From: Pomphorhynchus laevis
Lineage: Eukaryota; Acanthocephala; Palaeacanthocephala; Echinorhynchida; Pomphorhynchidae
DNA length: 64,000 nucleotides
Direction of reading: 5' to 3'
Assembly (NCBI GenBank): GCA_012934845.2
Contig: WNNJ02002742.1
Coordinates: 1-64,000 of the forward strand
Shown: positions 44,311-54,779 of the stretch, one piece after another
Numbering within the stretch: the stretch's first letter is position 1
Layout of the letters: every line of letters begins with the position of its first letter
The notes under the pieces: generated by a model
Database searches by the model: none
The model's input: only the letters and a program-made list of their open reading frames with translations
Told to the model about the DNA's origin: nothing
Translations under genes and position numbers: made by a program

Positions 44311-44786
44311 GGGTCTTCTTCAAATTTACTGTTGTCACCGGCGATTGTTGTCTAGACGCTGTTTACGTCCTCCTTGTAACGTCCTTGTGCTTTTAAGCTG
44401 TTAAATTTACCAGTGCAACTGATTGAAATGATCTGCAACTGATTGACTTAATTGTAATTAGACTGAACATTTAACTTTTTCTTAGTAAATATTTACTATG
44501 AAAGTAAGTATTTACTTATTCTTTTGTAAGTACTGTGGATTAAAAACCAAACAAATAACGATCCGTTATTTCACGACTATGAAAACTCGGTGAAATTAGG
44601 CCAGCCTGTGATTGATGGCATAGAATGTGAAAGTCTGCGAATAAGCAAAGAAGATAATCAAGCGATGTAAGAAAGGAAAACTGATATTCTAGAACAGTCA
44701 AAAAAATAATTATTACAATCTTTCAACAGAAACTTGTCTATCATAAAGTATATATTAAAAGCATCAGCCTGCTTAACCTATCGAGA
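44311..44786. other. Unassigned spacer
   Basis: AT-rich, contains TTTACTATGAAAGTAAGTA quasi-palindrome near 44490; nothing coding. Confidence 0.3.
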
Positions 44787-45080
44787 ATAATAAGCAACAT
44801 ATTCCAAAAGTCAGAAGAATTTAAAGATACATTAAGTGCAAGATATGCGTAGAATACAACATGCAACGCTAATAATAAATGCCTTTATTTTTTAAATGCC
44901 ATATATGTTTGGCGAGCAATAAAATATAAGATAATATCAACATATTCCTAAATTCAAATGAATTTAAAGATACATTAAGTGCAAGATGTGCTTGGTTTGC
45001 AACATGAATGAATCACTAATAATAAATGCCTTTATTTTTTGGCCAGCCATCTATGTTTTACGAGCAATAAAATATAAAAT
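44787..45080. repeat. Tandem duplication, about 143-bp unit
   Basis: ATTTAAAGATACATTAAGTG occurs at about 44818 and 44961, each followed by ATAATAAATGCCTTTATTTT and GAGCAATAAAATATA. It lies next to the 3' end of the LINE at 45190-49500. Confidence 0.85.
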
Positions 45081-45209
45081 TCACTCATTACATTATATTC
45101 GAACAATTATTATATACAGAGCTTTGACCGAGAAGGCCGTTTTGCCCGCTCATCGTACATTACAAAACATTAAACAAACATATCAATTTCAACCAAACCA
45201 AGGATAAGA

Positions 45210-48076
45210 ACTTCCAATCTTGCCTTGATCAGCGTGTCTTATCCAAGTATTGATCATGGCTTTGAATTGGCTCAATGATGACACAGTCATGATATCGTGA
45301 GGCAATGCATTCCACAACTTTCTCACTCTGCGTGACAATCGAGATACCATTGTCGACCTTCCAATTTGTCTTGGCGTAACGCGAGATATTGACCCCTCCG
45401 ACTTTGTCGGACATTCAATTTAACACATTCACTTGAGTATCCATTTATCCCCTTTACAATAGACCACATCGCAAACATATCCAGAACGAGTAGTCCGACT
45501 TGCACTGATATCATGCCTATTGAAGTTAAACGATCGCTATAACTCATCATTTTACATCATCGAACGAGCTTGCTGCCACGACGTAGAATTCTCTACAAAT
45601 TCCTCATTTCACCTCTTGTAGAAGGAAATGATGCCTGGATAGCATATTCGATATGGGGACGAACAAGCGCATTATATAGCCGAGCAAAACACTGAGAAGA
45701 TATTGACAAGAACCAAGTTTTAATTAGATAAATCATATTCCTTGCTGAACAGCAACGTCTTTCAGTATCCATTCTAGTTTCAAGTGACGATTGCATAAGT
45801 ATGCCAAGATCACGAACCTGATTGGTCGAAATGATACTACATGTCCCGAGACTATACAAGGAAGACACATTGGACCTGCCGAGACGAATGTGTGAGCACT
45901 TAGAAATGTTTAACAATACCCCAGTATTAACACTCCATGTATAAACCCTGTCAATGTCACGCTGTAAGCGGATATGGTCATCTGCAGATATGACCTCACA
46001 CCAGATTTTGATGTCGTCAGCAAAGGCTAAACACTGACAATGGAGGTGTGTGAGTAAACTGTTCATGAACATGTTAAACAATAAAGGTCCTAGTACAGAA
46101 CCCTGAGGAACTCCAGACGTAATTAAATGTGGTGAGGATAGGGTACTACCAACTCGTACTCTGAAAGATCTGTTAGATAGAAAATCTCTAATCCATCCTA
46201 TAACTGAGCTATTAATGCCATAGCTGGCCACTGTTTGAATGAGGAGACTATGGGGAACACGATCAAACGCACGACTAAAATCGAACAGAATAACGTCAAC
46301 TGCCTTTCCTTGAGACATGGAATCAATCCAGACCTCACGGGCAGACAAAAGGTTGGTAAGGCAATAACGTCCTTTTCTAAAGCCATGTTGCATAAAGCTA
46401 TGTTGACCTGATATGCTCAAGTGTCTGAATATATGTTCGTGGATGATCCTTTCCAGTACCTTACCCAAATGACTTGTAAGACTTATAGCTCGATAGTTGT
46501 CTGCTAACCGCGGGTCACCCATTTTGAATACCGGCACCACTATCGCACTCTTCCATTCAGACGGTACATCCATGCTATCCAGAGATTCCTGAAACAAGCT
46601 AGTGACCGAAGGAGCCAAATGTTGACTCAAGACCCTGAGTAGATGCGGATTAATATCATCAGGACCTGAAGAAGATGAAGACGACAAATGTGATAACCTC
46701 CAAGCCACATCATTCACATTGAATACAATGGGATCACTAATGCATGTATGAAAACTGACTGACTGGACACTATCTTCTATGGTCAAACTAGCATTATGTA
46801 GGTCAATTGCATTAGCAAACTCATTAGCAACGTCAGAAGGGGAATCAAGCAACTTACTGTTTGATGATAATCTAGTGATTGCACAATAAGTACGCGTACT
46901 TTGACGAACATATGACCAAAATCGTTTGGGGGAGCTATTTAAAGATTGCACAATTTGGTCCTCATACTCCATACGTTTCTTAATTCTGAGGCGTTTATAT
47001 GCATTGCGAGCAAGTTTGAATTGACCAATCAAATTACCTTTGTGCCTACACTTTTTGAACAAAGTGTTGCGTCTTTTGAGAGCTTCACGTAGACTACTGT
47101 CAAACCACGGAAGTTTCTTGTGAGCAGTTTTACGTATTAATCTGCGAGGAGCAAAATAATCAGATATACGAATTAGTAAATCTCGAATGAAATGCCAACG
47201 TTCATGGCTACCAATATCACCACACTCAAAGTTCAACGAGGACACAAACTGTTGTAACATCTTAACATCAACATGATGCCATGATCTCTTCGTCAATGAA
47301 GGTTCGGCATCGATTTCAAGAATATCTGAAGCTATAGTCAGCTTAAACACCAAAACACAGTGATCACTTCCTCCTATTGGAGGATTGTGGGATAGGTCAC
47401 ATATCTGACCATCTCTTTGAGAAAATACAAGATCAAGTATAGAACGTACGCTATCAGTGCCAAATCTAGTAGGAGCAGATACATGCTGAATGAGTAATTG
47501 ATTACATACCAAGAACTCACATAGATTCTTATCCTCACTGAAACAATTACCAATAATAATGTTGCCATCTTGATCAATCACCAGGGTCGGTAGATTAAAA
47601 TCACCAACTAAGATGAACGAGTGATCATGCCTACTACAAGCTCTTGTTAAAATATGCATAAGCTCATCATCTAAAATGGCTGATTTGGGTGGTCGATAAA
47701 GAACACCCAATGAAACGTGGAGGCTATATATAACAAGATCAACTATTAAGCACTCACAAGTTCCTTCTCCATTTGAGTATCTTACTATATTGCTAATTAC
47801 GTTCCTATCCTGAACATAAAGTGCTACTCCACCACCCCTCTTAGGAGGGCATCTATCTGAACGTAATAATTGATAACCTGGAATAGACACTACGTTATCA
47901 AGAATGGCATCGTGTAACCACGTCTCGGAAATAGCCAACACGTCTGTATGCATAGAATGCGTCCAAACTCTAACGTCATCAAGATTCGAAATTAAACTAC
48001 GAATATTAGTGTAGCCAATGATAAGAGCACGTTGAGACGTGCAACCCTGAGAATACACATCAGCATTCGGAATCAA
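45210..48076 (-). pseudogene. LINE family 1 ORF2: endonuclease-reverse transcriptase
   Basis: Open for 827 codons from ATG 48076. Endonuclease at residues 20-245: TNIRSL (23-28), SETWL with catalytic Glu51, GGGVALYV, VGDFNLP (Asp159, Asn161) and GGSDH (Asp238, His239). Linker PWFDSSLREALKRRN (323-337). RT: ADNYRAISLTSHLGKVLERI, HGFRKGR, ILFDFSRAFDRVPHSLLI (first catalytic Asp), SGVPQGSVLGPLLFN and FADD (685-688). TAG at 45593-45595 and TGA at 45559-45557 interrupt the frame. After a frameshift near 45365 the C-terminus continues with VSRLSRRVRKLWNALPHDIM and SLSQFKAMINTWIRH, the usual LINE end. It nicks target DNA and primes reverse transcription in intact relatives. Confidence 0.92.
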
Positions 48077-48471
48077 ACAATCGAAGCAAACGAGATCGCC
48101 ATGGTTACGAGTGGACGCAAACGCACAAACGGCCTTTTCCGGACAACTCGAAAATCCCGAATAACTAGGTTATCTTCTCCCTCCAAAATGCGACGATTCA
48201 GCTTAATCCTAGCTTCCATCATTATGCTTCTTTCCTCCATCGAATAATCAGGACGGATACAAACTATATCACAAAGCAATTTGTTCGAAACAGACATCAC
48301 AAATCCAGCCTGTTCATTAGTTTCAAATACCACCTTTAACAACCTCGGGAAATCTAACCGCTTACCTAAACGATACAGGCCAGGCACCTTAATTTGTCCG
48401 ACAAAGTCACGGCTCTCGCCTGCGCATATCTGAGTTAATACGGAACGTACATGGTCTAAATATGCGTCCAT
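48073..48471 (-). CDS. LINE family 1 ORF1b: RRM-like RNA-binding domain
   Basis: 132 codons, ATG start; overlaps ORF1a by 16 nt in the -1 frame and overlaps the ORF2 start by 4 nt. The central part (RLLKVVFETNEQAGFVMSVS, IVCIRPDYSMEERSIM, ILEGEDNLVIRDFRVV) follows the pattern of the RRM-like domain of CR1/L1-type ORF1 proteins (IRxDLTPEER). It likely coats the element RNA. Expression would need reinitiation or slippage on GAAAAATGG at the overlap, or the split may be a mutation of one longer ORF1. The copy at 53394-53837 has the same domain. Confidence 0.75.
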   Translation of the reverse strand: MDAYLDHVRSVLTQICAGESRDFVGQIKVPGLYRLGKRLDFPRLLKVVFETNEQAGFVMSVSNKLLCDIVCIRPDYSMEERSIMMEARIKLNRRILEGEDNLVIRDFRVVRKRPFVRLRPLVTMAISFASIV

Positions 48472-49463
48472 TTTTCTTCACTTGGTGTATGATGATGGAG
48501 CTCAGGCACATTTTGAAGGATTATGCATCGATTTCGCGAGGCGCTACGCGCTTTACCCGATTGATTCGCTTTATTTGGTTTACCATTCATAATGTGACTT
48601 GAACTAAGATTGTGAGGATTACGAATATGCGATGAACTTTGCTCTTCCCGATCATTGCAACTGTTTACCATCAAATATTCAGACACTTTGCGACCATCAG
48701 CAACAGCAAGTGCAACCAATTCACGACTTGTCGCAACTACTTGATTTTCAGATGTTTTTGCAGTTGATTGTGAGTCCGGTTCTATGGAATGCGTGCTATT
48801 TGAGAAACTGTCAGTAGAACCATCAATCGATTCGGATTGATCACGCAGTTTCTCGTTTTGGACTAAACGAGTATCCAGAGAATAAGCGGGGTGAGCTTTG
48901 GTTTTCACGGAGATCGTAGAGCGGCAAGGGCGAATCCCATCACTGAATTCTTTGACACCTGGGAAGGTCAATTCTTTGCCTGCGGGGCTATTGCTGGATA
49001 TGCTCTGGTGAACCTCTTCGGTCACTGTACCGCACATGCGTGAGTGCTTACTGCCCCTTGTCCAGATGCGAATCGACCTAGCCTGTTCGCTAGTATCTCT
49101 CGACCAATTGATAGGTATATCTAAAGTATCTTCTGAGGAAAGGCAGAGTTTATTCAATGTCAAGTGATTCGATTGGTAAGGTTTTGAAGAAGAGTATGAG
49201 ATCAACTTTGTGATCTGATTTCTGAAATCATCAATTTGTGCTCGGACTTCATTGATTTGATATGCTGCACAGAGCCCACACGTGAAATAGCCACTGTTCA
49301 CTGCCTGATATTCAATAGGGTGAACAAGGATGCTCCAGCATTGACAATGTTTTTGATCGCAAGCTACCTGTTTTTCATAATATTGCCCTGTTTGGTCAGG
49401 GACACGCTGCTTTCTGCGATTGCGCTTGTTTGCCACCGTTATTTTCGTCATTGTTGGCTTCAT
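48456..49463 (-). CDS. LINE family 1 ORF1a: cysteine-motif gag-like protein
   Basis: 335 codons. A basic N-terminus (KRNRRKQR) is followed by CDQKHCQCW (Cys35, 40, 42), His48 and FTCGLC (Cys62, 65), a PHD-like zinc-binding arrangement seen in ORF1 of CR1-group LINEs. A predicted coiled segment follows (INEVRAQIDDFRNQITKLIS), then a long Ser/Thr/Asn-rich linker. It ends KWTHI-stop inside the ORF1b start. Related protein pieces occur at 54143-54568. Confidence 0.8.
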   Translation of the reverse strand: MKPTMTKITVANKRNRRKQRVPDQTGQYYEKQVACDQKHCQCWSILVHPIEYQAVNSGYFTCGLCAAYQINEVRAQIDDFRNQITKLISYSSSKPYQSNHLTLNKLCLSSEDTLDIPINWSRDTSEQARSIRIWTRGSKHSRMCGTVTEEVHQSISSNSPAGKELTFPGVKEFSDGIRPCRSTISVKTKAHPAYSLDTRLVQNEKLRDQSESIDGSTDSFSNSTHSIEPDSQSTAKTSENQVVATSRELVALAVADGRKVSEYLMVNSCNDREEQSSSHIRNPHNLSSSHIMNGKPNKANQSGKARSASRNRCIILQNVPELHHHTPSEEKWTHI

Positions 49464-49611
49464 TATGGATGCCCAATGATTGTATGTTATGTACTTTATG
49501 TTTCGTACTTCTCGTCTTAATGTAACTCGTACGCAGAAGTTGGTGTAAAGTAGGTTTGATTAATTGTAAGATAATCCCGGTAACTAGTCAAGCAATTCGT
49601 AATTTTATCGT

Positions 49612-49760
49612 AAGGTTGTCGTGAGGTTGTCGTGAGATTGTCGTGAGGCTGTCGTGAGGTTGTCGTGAGGTTGTCGTGAGGTTGTCGTGAGGTTGTCGTG
49701 AGGTTGTCGTGAGGTTGTCGTGAGGTTGTCGTGAGGTTGTCGTGAGGTTGTCGTGAGGTG
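49612..49760. repeat. 11-bp minisatellite, about 13 copies
   Basis: GAGGTTGTCGT repeated head to tail with a few variants (GAGATTGTCGT, GAGGCTGTCGT). It lies directly upstream of LINE ORF1a, where a 5' UTR or internal promoter would be. Confidence 0.95.
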
Positions 49761-49928
49761 GTCGAGTGTATGCTATTTTATTGTATTTATTTTAGATTGT
49801 AAGTAGTGTATGTTATTTATCTCAAACTTATTTTAAGATAAAGAAAGTATATATTGTACGTATATTGTAAGTAGTGTATGTTATTTACCTCAAACTTTTA
49901 GGATAAATAAAGTATATATTGTACGTAT
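49761..49928. repeat. 68-bp direct repeat, two copies plus a partial
   Basis: ATTGTAAGTAGTGTATGTTA starts at 49796 and 49864; each is followed by a TCAAACTT block, an AAAGTATATATTGTACGTAT block. A similar string, TTGTATGTTATTTATCTTAA, occurs at about 54718 beyond the second family 1 LINE, so it may belong to the element's 5' end. Confidence 0.85.
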
Positions 49929-49958
49929 ATCACGTGTGGGCTCTGTGCAACATATCGA
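49929..49958 (+). mobile_element. Short inverted fragment of LINE family 1 ORF1a
   Basis: TATCACGTGTGGGCTCTGTG then CAACATATC on + matches minus-strand ORF1a at 49290-49260 (the FTCGLCAAYQI zinc-motif segment) but inverted. It is fused to an L2-like 3' end, making a chimera. Confidence 0.6.
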
Positions 49959-50395
49959 ATATGCTCTTTCGTCTCCGTCGCTTCGACCACTCATCCACAT
50001 ATTTTGCCCAACTCTCCTGGCCCATCATCCACATCCGCATCAAACTCCGCCTTCTTCTCGTTACCTTTCGTCTCATCGCTGTCGGCTCCCCATCGTTCAT
50101 CAACCTTCCTTTCTTAGACGATACTCGCCCCACCTCGCTATCGCTTCGTTCCTGTCATACCCTCTTACTCCACATTCCTAATTACTCCAACAACTACGGT
50201 CTCCGATCCTTCCTCGTCGCCGCCTCACTCGCCTGGAATCAACTCCCTCTCGACGTCTGCCGCGCCCCCTCCTTTATCACATTCAAACACCTCCTCCGTT
50301 CACACCTTCTCGACACCTGATTCACAGTCTTGTTTTGTTGTGGTCATGTAAGCGTGCGCTGGCACGCATTTGCCACGTTAAAATAAATCCTTTTT
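49959..50395 (+). pseudogene. L2-like LINE (subfamily 2), 5'-truncated 3' end
   Basis: Translated: MLFRLRRFDHSSTYFAQLSW, FINLPFLDDTRPTSLSLRSC, SFLVAASLAWNQLPLDVCRA, TFKHLLRSHLLDT-stop, then the 3' region. The terminal hairpin is GCGTGC-GCTG-GCACGC at 50352-50367, followed by CATTTGCCACG and AATAAATCC. The C-terminal frame is intact. Confidence 0.88.
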
Positions 50396-51113
50396 TAGAT
50401 CTATAACTTTTTTAAGGATTGATCAAAAATGATCAAAAAATGAGAAAAATTTAAGAATTGATCAAAAAATGAGAAAAAAAAACACTAAAATATAAAATTA
50501 AGTCATCACGTTAAATTCGTACAATTAACCAGTAAAAGAAAGTGAAAAAAAAACAGTGACTACTGCGATACGGATGAATGGATCATTCCCCCTATTTACT
50601 TTCATTAAATATTCTGATGCAGAATGGAAAAAGCTCTTGTAAGAAATTTTGGGGCGAATATGTGGCCTACTATACAACTTCGAATGCCGTATATTATGAG
50701 ATACTGATATGCTGGAGACATTATAAATTGAAGATTTCCCGGACATCTAGAGAGCTTTCGACATTTAGTGTAAAAAATTCAAATATATCCAGAAAAATTT
50801 ACACCGCATATTCTGCTAGCATTCGATTCAGCATTTTTAAATCCTTTTTTGACAAATTGCGAAATAGAGGATATCCATAAGTTAATATGCCAAGTGTAAT
50901 TGTGGAGAAAATTCGAAGCAGCGCATGTACTCTCATGTAAAGTAGATGGTTTTACAATTATTCGAGACAACGCAATCGTAAAGGAATTATCAAAGAAGTT
51001 GAAATTAGTATGCTACTAATATACGATATAAGCAACATCAACAACCAATGACGAATAACAATTCCCCAATTGTGCAAGAGATGCACAATCTGATTTGTTA
51101 TGTTATAGTTTAC
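50396..51113. other. Unassigned, possibly decayed LINE
   Basis: AT-rich; a minus-strand reading (KKGFKNAESNASRICGV) and a plus frame at 50578-50880 are unrecognised. It may be family 1 C-terminal sequence beyond recognition. Confidence 0.3.
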
Positions 51114-51394
51114 TTAAGAATTTGAGAGACGATCCTTTACTTCTCGAATAAACATGGATGGCAATCCGTTAGGCCCAACAGAGTGACAGCGTTTTAATAT
51201 TGGAAGTTGAGTAAATACACTTTCGATTAAAATTTGTGAAGGTAAGTTGTATGGTAAGTAATTTCGATGCATGTGATTATTAGATGTAATAGAGTATTTT
51301 CTCATTGGGAAGAAAGTATCAGCGACTATCTTATCATCCACTACTATTTCTTTTTTACACGTAAAGGGAAACAGTTCCATTCCTGAATTGACAT
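51114..51394 (-). pseudogene. LINE family 1 fragment (pre-RT block)
   Basis: Reads ESVFTQLPILKRCHSVGPNG then LPSMFIREVKDRLSN, the GPDGLP block just before the RT palm. It lies downstream of RT block 3-4 sequence of the neighbouring copy, so it comes from a different insertion. Confidence 0.6.
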
Positions 51395-51516
51395 AATATA
51401 TGTCATTGACATATGTTGAACAGAGTAGGACTTATGACTGAACCTTGAGGTACGCTACTCGACATTGTTCGCCAACGTGATAAAGTAATTTTAACTTTCA
51501 CCGCAAATAACCTATC

Positions 51517-51828
51517 TTAGAGGAAACAATTTAACCATCGAAGGATACTACTTCTAATGCCCACATCAAATAATTTACTAATTAAAATGGTATGATTAAC
51601 CCTATCGAAGGCATTTGATAAATCGAAAAACAGAATATCAACTCCGTGTCCAACCTTCAAGGAATCACACCAGCTAGCCCGTGCACTAACTAAATTAGTA
51701 GTAGTGGACCACCCATGTCGGAAACCATGTTGATGAACATTTAGAATACAATATTTTTCTAGGTATGATGTCAGAGAGCGCAAAATTAGCTTTTCCAGAA
51801 TCTTGCATGCCTCACAAGTTAGGCTCAC
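51517..51828 (-). pseudogene. LINE family 1 copy 2: RT palm
   Basis: Reads MSLTCEACKILEKLILRSLT, HQHGFRHGWSTTTNLVSARA and VDILFFDLSNAFDRVNHTIL, RT blocks 2-3 including the first catalytic Asp. The usual YADD block is missing downstream. Confidence 0.8.
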
Positions 51829-52286
51829 TGGTCTATAATTCCCAGCAGTAGATCTTGAACCTTTCTTGAAAATGGGCTTAATGGTGGTTTTTTCAACTCA
51901 AAAGGTAAAATTCCTGAATCTATGAAGCAACGGTTAATAAGCCAAAGCGGAAAGCATAGTGCTGATGCAGCCTCTCGCAATACGATCGATGGTATATTAC
52001 CAGGACCACTAATGGGCCAAGGTTTTGATTTTCTGAGGTCATCGAATACATTCAGAACAGAGAATTCGACACTGGATAATATAGGGTGATCTATAATATC
52101 AGATAAAAGTAACTGATCGCTATCATTTGAAGGACTCGATACTCTAGAAAGTTCATAGTGATCTGCAAATGCTTCTGCAATTTTACTCGCATTATTGATA
52201 GAATTTCCCTCGGAGTTTATTAAGCTAAACGAATCCCATTGAGAATATCTCTGACCATGAATAAAACTAAATATATTTCGAGAATT

Positions 52287-53345
52287 CTAATTAAAGAATT
52301 GACAGACGCTAGTAATATAGGTATGACGTTTACTTCGTTTAATCGAAGTGACTCTATTTCTAATAACCTTGTATGAGGAGAAAGATCTAATACCCCATTT
52401 GAAATCCAGGAAGGAGCGAGCTCGTTTTACTAGAAGAGATCGTAGGGACGCATCCACCCATACAGGATGCTTCAGTCTTTTTCGAATAGAGCATACAGGT
52501 GTATGTGCCAATAATATTGAAATTAAAGTATTTCGGAAAAAGTCCCACGCTGGCTGTATTCCTAAAATATAAGGGTTGGGCCATTGAATATTTGAGAGAA
52601 GAGTTATAATAGTGGAATAATCGGCTTTCTTGAAATTCGGAAATTTATTACAATTAGAAGATACCTTGAGATAAAGGTTAATAAGAAAATCGATGGTAGC
52701 ATGATCACTTGAACCGATTGGAAGACCGTACTTAATATTCTCAATAGCATTCCCCTTGACAGTAAGACAAATGTCGAGCAAAGAAGACTTATCCTTCCTA
52801 TATCGCGTATGCTCATGGACATGCTGAAATAAGTTAAAAGTATTAAATACTTCTTAGAGTTCACAAGAATCATGATCACATTCACTAATGGGAACATAAT
52901 CCTTCCAGTTTACTTTTGGCATATTAAAGTATCCTACGATAACCAAATCTCCCTCTTTAGACATTTTTACATGACTAAGCAGAAAGGATTGAATAGAGGG
53001 AGTTGACGAACACAGAGGTCGGTAAAATATACCGATCAATAGGTTCCTAATCCCTTGGTTAATAGATACCCACAAATAATCACATTCAGACGAATAATTA
53101 CTAGATTCGATTATTTTTACAGATAATGAGTCTCTTATATAAAGTGCAACACCACCACCCCTGCGGCGTTGTCTATACCCACGAATGAGAGTATATCCCT
53201 CGATACTTATTTCAGAATCAAGTATGTCTATACTTAGCCAGGTCTCAGTGAGAGCTATTATATCGTAACGCGTCTTCGATAAACGCACCGTCAATTCATC
53301 TAATTTATGGTAAATGCTAAGTATGTTTGTGTAAAGTATGCGCAA
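52287..53345 (-). pseudogene. LINE family 1 copy 2: endonuclease and linker
   Basis: The first frame (53345-52854) has IIALTETWLSIDI (catalytic Glu), RRRGGGVALYIRDS, VIVGYFNMPKVNW (the Asp of GDFN is Tyr here, so inactive). The second frame (52781-52287) has MLDICL, GSSDHATIDF (catalytic Asp-His) and HPVWVDASLRSLLVKR. A frameshift near 52860 separates them. Confidence 0.85.
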
Positions 53346-53393
53346 ATTGGGGAAGATGTTCGTAGACTGAATTACGTCGGGAACAACCCCGTA

Positions 53394-53837
53394 TTAACGG
53401 AGGTATAATTTTTCGGATAAAAAACCTAGAAGAAACTTGTAGGTGGTGTGACACAGAGTAGACGAAGAGCATCCTTGCTCACTTCTGAAGGTATGTAACG
53501 GATCCAAAAACGTGGAGATTCTGCGCTGCACTACTCGAAAATTTTTAATAATCAAATTACTTTCACCGTTTGCTTTACTATCCTTAAGTTCAGTGAGTGC
53601 CGCTTTCTGTAATTTTCTTTCCTCTGGTAAGAGATCTTTTCTCATAAAGATGTTGGTCCCTGCTAGACGAAACCCGTTACGTAAAACTAAGGAACACATC
53701 ACATCTGAATTCAGAACAACTTTTAAAAGTCGCGTGTTTCCAATATTATCCCTCTTAACCAACCTAAAAATGTTCATCACCTTGAATGAATTTCTCTCGT
53801 TGTCGGTGCATGTATGAAGTAAATACGAAAATAACAT
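53394..53837 (-). pseudogene. LINE family 1 copy 2: ORF1b-like RRM segment
   Basis: Contains TRLLKVVLNSDVMCSLVLRN, FMRKDLLPEERKLQ and ANGESNLIIKNFRVVQRR. Its alignment with 48073-48471 is clear (LLKVV, R.D..PEER, GE.NLIIK/VIRDFRVV). Confidence 0.75.
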
Positions 53838-54779
53838 TTAAATGGCTTTAATGTCATGACGTACACGTTCAATGTTGTCCGATGAAGATGACTACATCAC
53901 ATTTCCAATTATTAGACAAAGTGATCGATCAACAATTTTTGATCTAGACTTATGAGGATTAGAAGAGCTAGCATCCGAACCGAAGAGGAGCATGCATGAT
54001 TCATGTTGGTATGCTTAGACCGACTGATTTATCACAGTTGATAAAATATACTGCATTATTCATTGGAGTACTGTTTAGATGGTCGATTTCGCTTCCACAG
54101 AGGGAGATATGAAGTTCAGATATTGATGTCGAAGGCGCATGATTAATTTATTTTTTTCGCAGAAGGAAACTCAGGGTTGTCCGTGCTGTCCTTGACAGAG
54201 ACTGCATAATTATCGCATAGTGATAATGGTTTTACTTGATAATTCATATCGTTCGAATGAATGATATTGCTAAACAAGCGACTGCTGGTACCTTGACACG
54301 ATTTCGTCATATGACTGTTTCTATTACAGGTACTAGAGACTGATAGCTGGTCAGCATGTGACTCATCCACAATGACGGTTGAAGTTTGCTCAGAATGATT
54401 GCGATTTGTGGCCAACTGTAGTAATTCGAAAGCACAGAATCCACAGATAAATTCCTTTGACAATATGTGCTTAGATCGGCTTGACGGCGCTGCGACGGTT
54501 GTCCATACATCGCATCCAGATTTAATACACGCAACATCGTGTCGTTTATAAGCAGGATCAGCGTACACTGAATCAGAGCTACACTTGCGCTATTTTTGTG
54601 GGTTTGTTTCCTAACTCTCGTCTTATTTGTCTTTGCCATTTTCTTTTATATGGTGTATTTATGCTGTTAAAGTTTTTTGTTCACCAAATGATGTTTGGAT
54701 TAATTAATCCAATATAAATTGTATGTTATTTATCTTAAACTTTTTTAAATTCGGTTCATACCTTATGTTCTTGGTGAGT

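Larger units (their letters stand above)
45085..49610 (-). mobile_element. CR1-like LINE (family 1), nearly full length
   Basis: Order on the minus strand: presumed 5' UTR (49610-49464), ORF1a, overlapping ORF1b, ORF2 (endonuclease-RT), 3' UTR. The 3' UTR contains GGCC-TTCTC-GGTC near 45138-45126, then a TATAATAATTG tail. This is the best preserved mobile element in the window, but ORF2 has two nonsense codons and a frameshift near its end, so it is probably dead. Confidence 0.88.
51395..54640 (-). mobile_element. CR1-like LINE (family 1), second copy, decayed
   Basis: On -: ORF1a pieces (54639-54143) with C-x4-C and ICGFC cysteine motifs; ORF1b-like frame 53837-53394; endonuclease 53345-52854; EN/linker 52781-52287; RT block 1-2 linker (SGPGNIPSIVLREAASALC) near 51980; RT 51828-51517; VPQGSVISPTLFN near 51460. 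It ends abruptly at about 51395. Several frameshifts and stops throughout. Confidence 0.85.

Noticed and set aside
49612-49760. CRISPR-like array
   Set aside because: The repeats are 11 bp and contiguous without spacers: a minisatellite.
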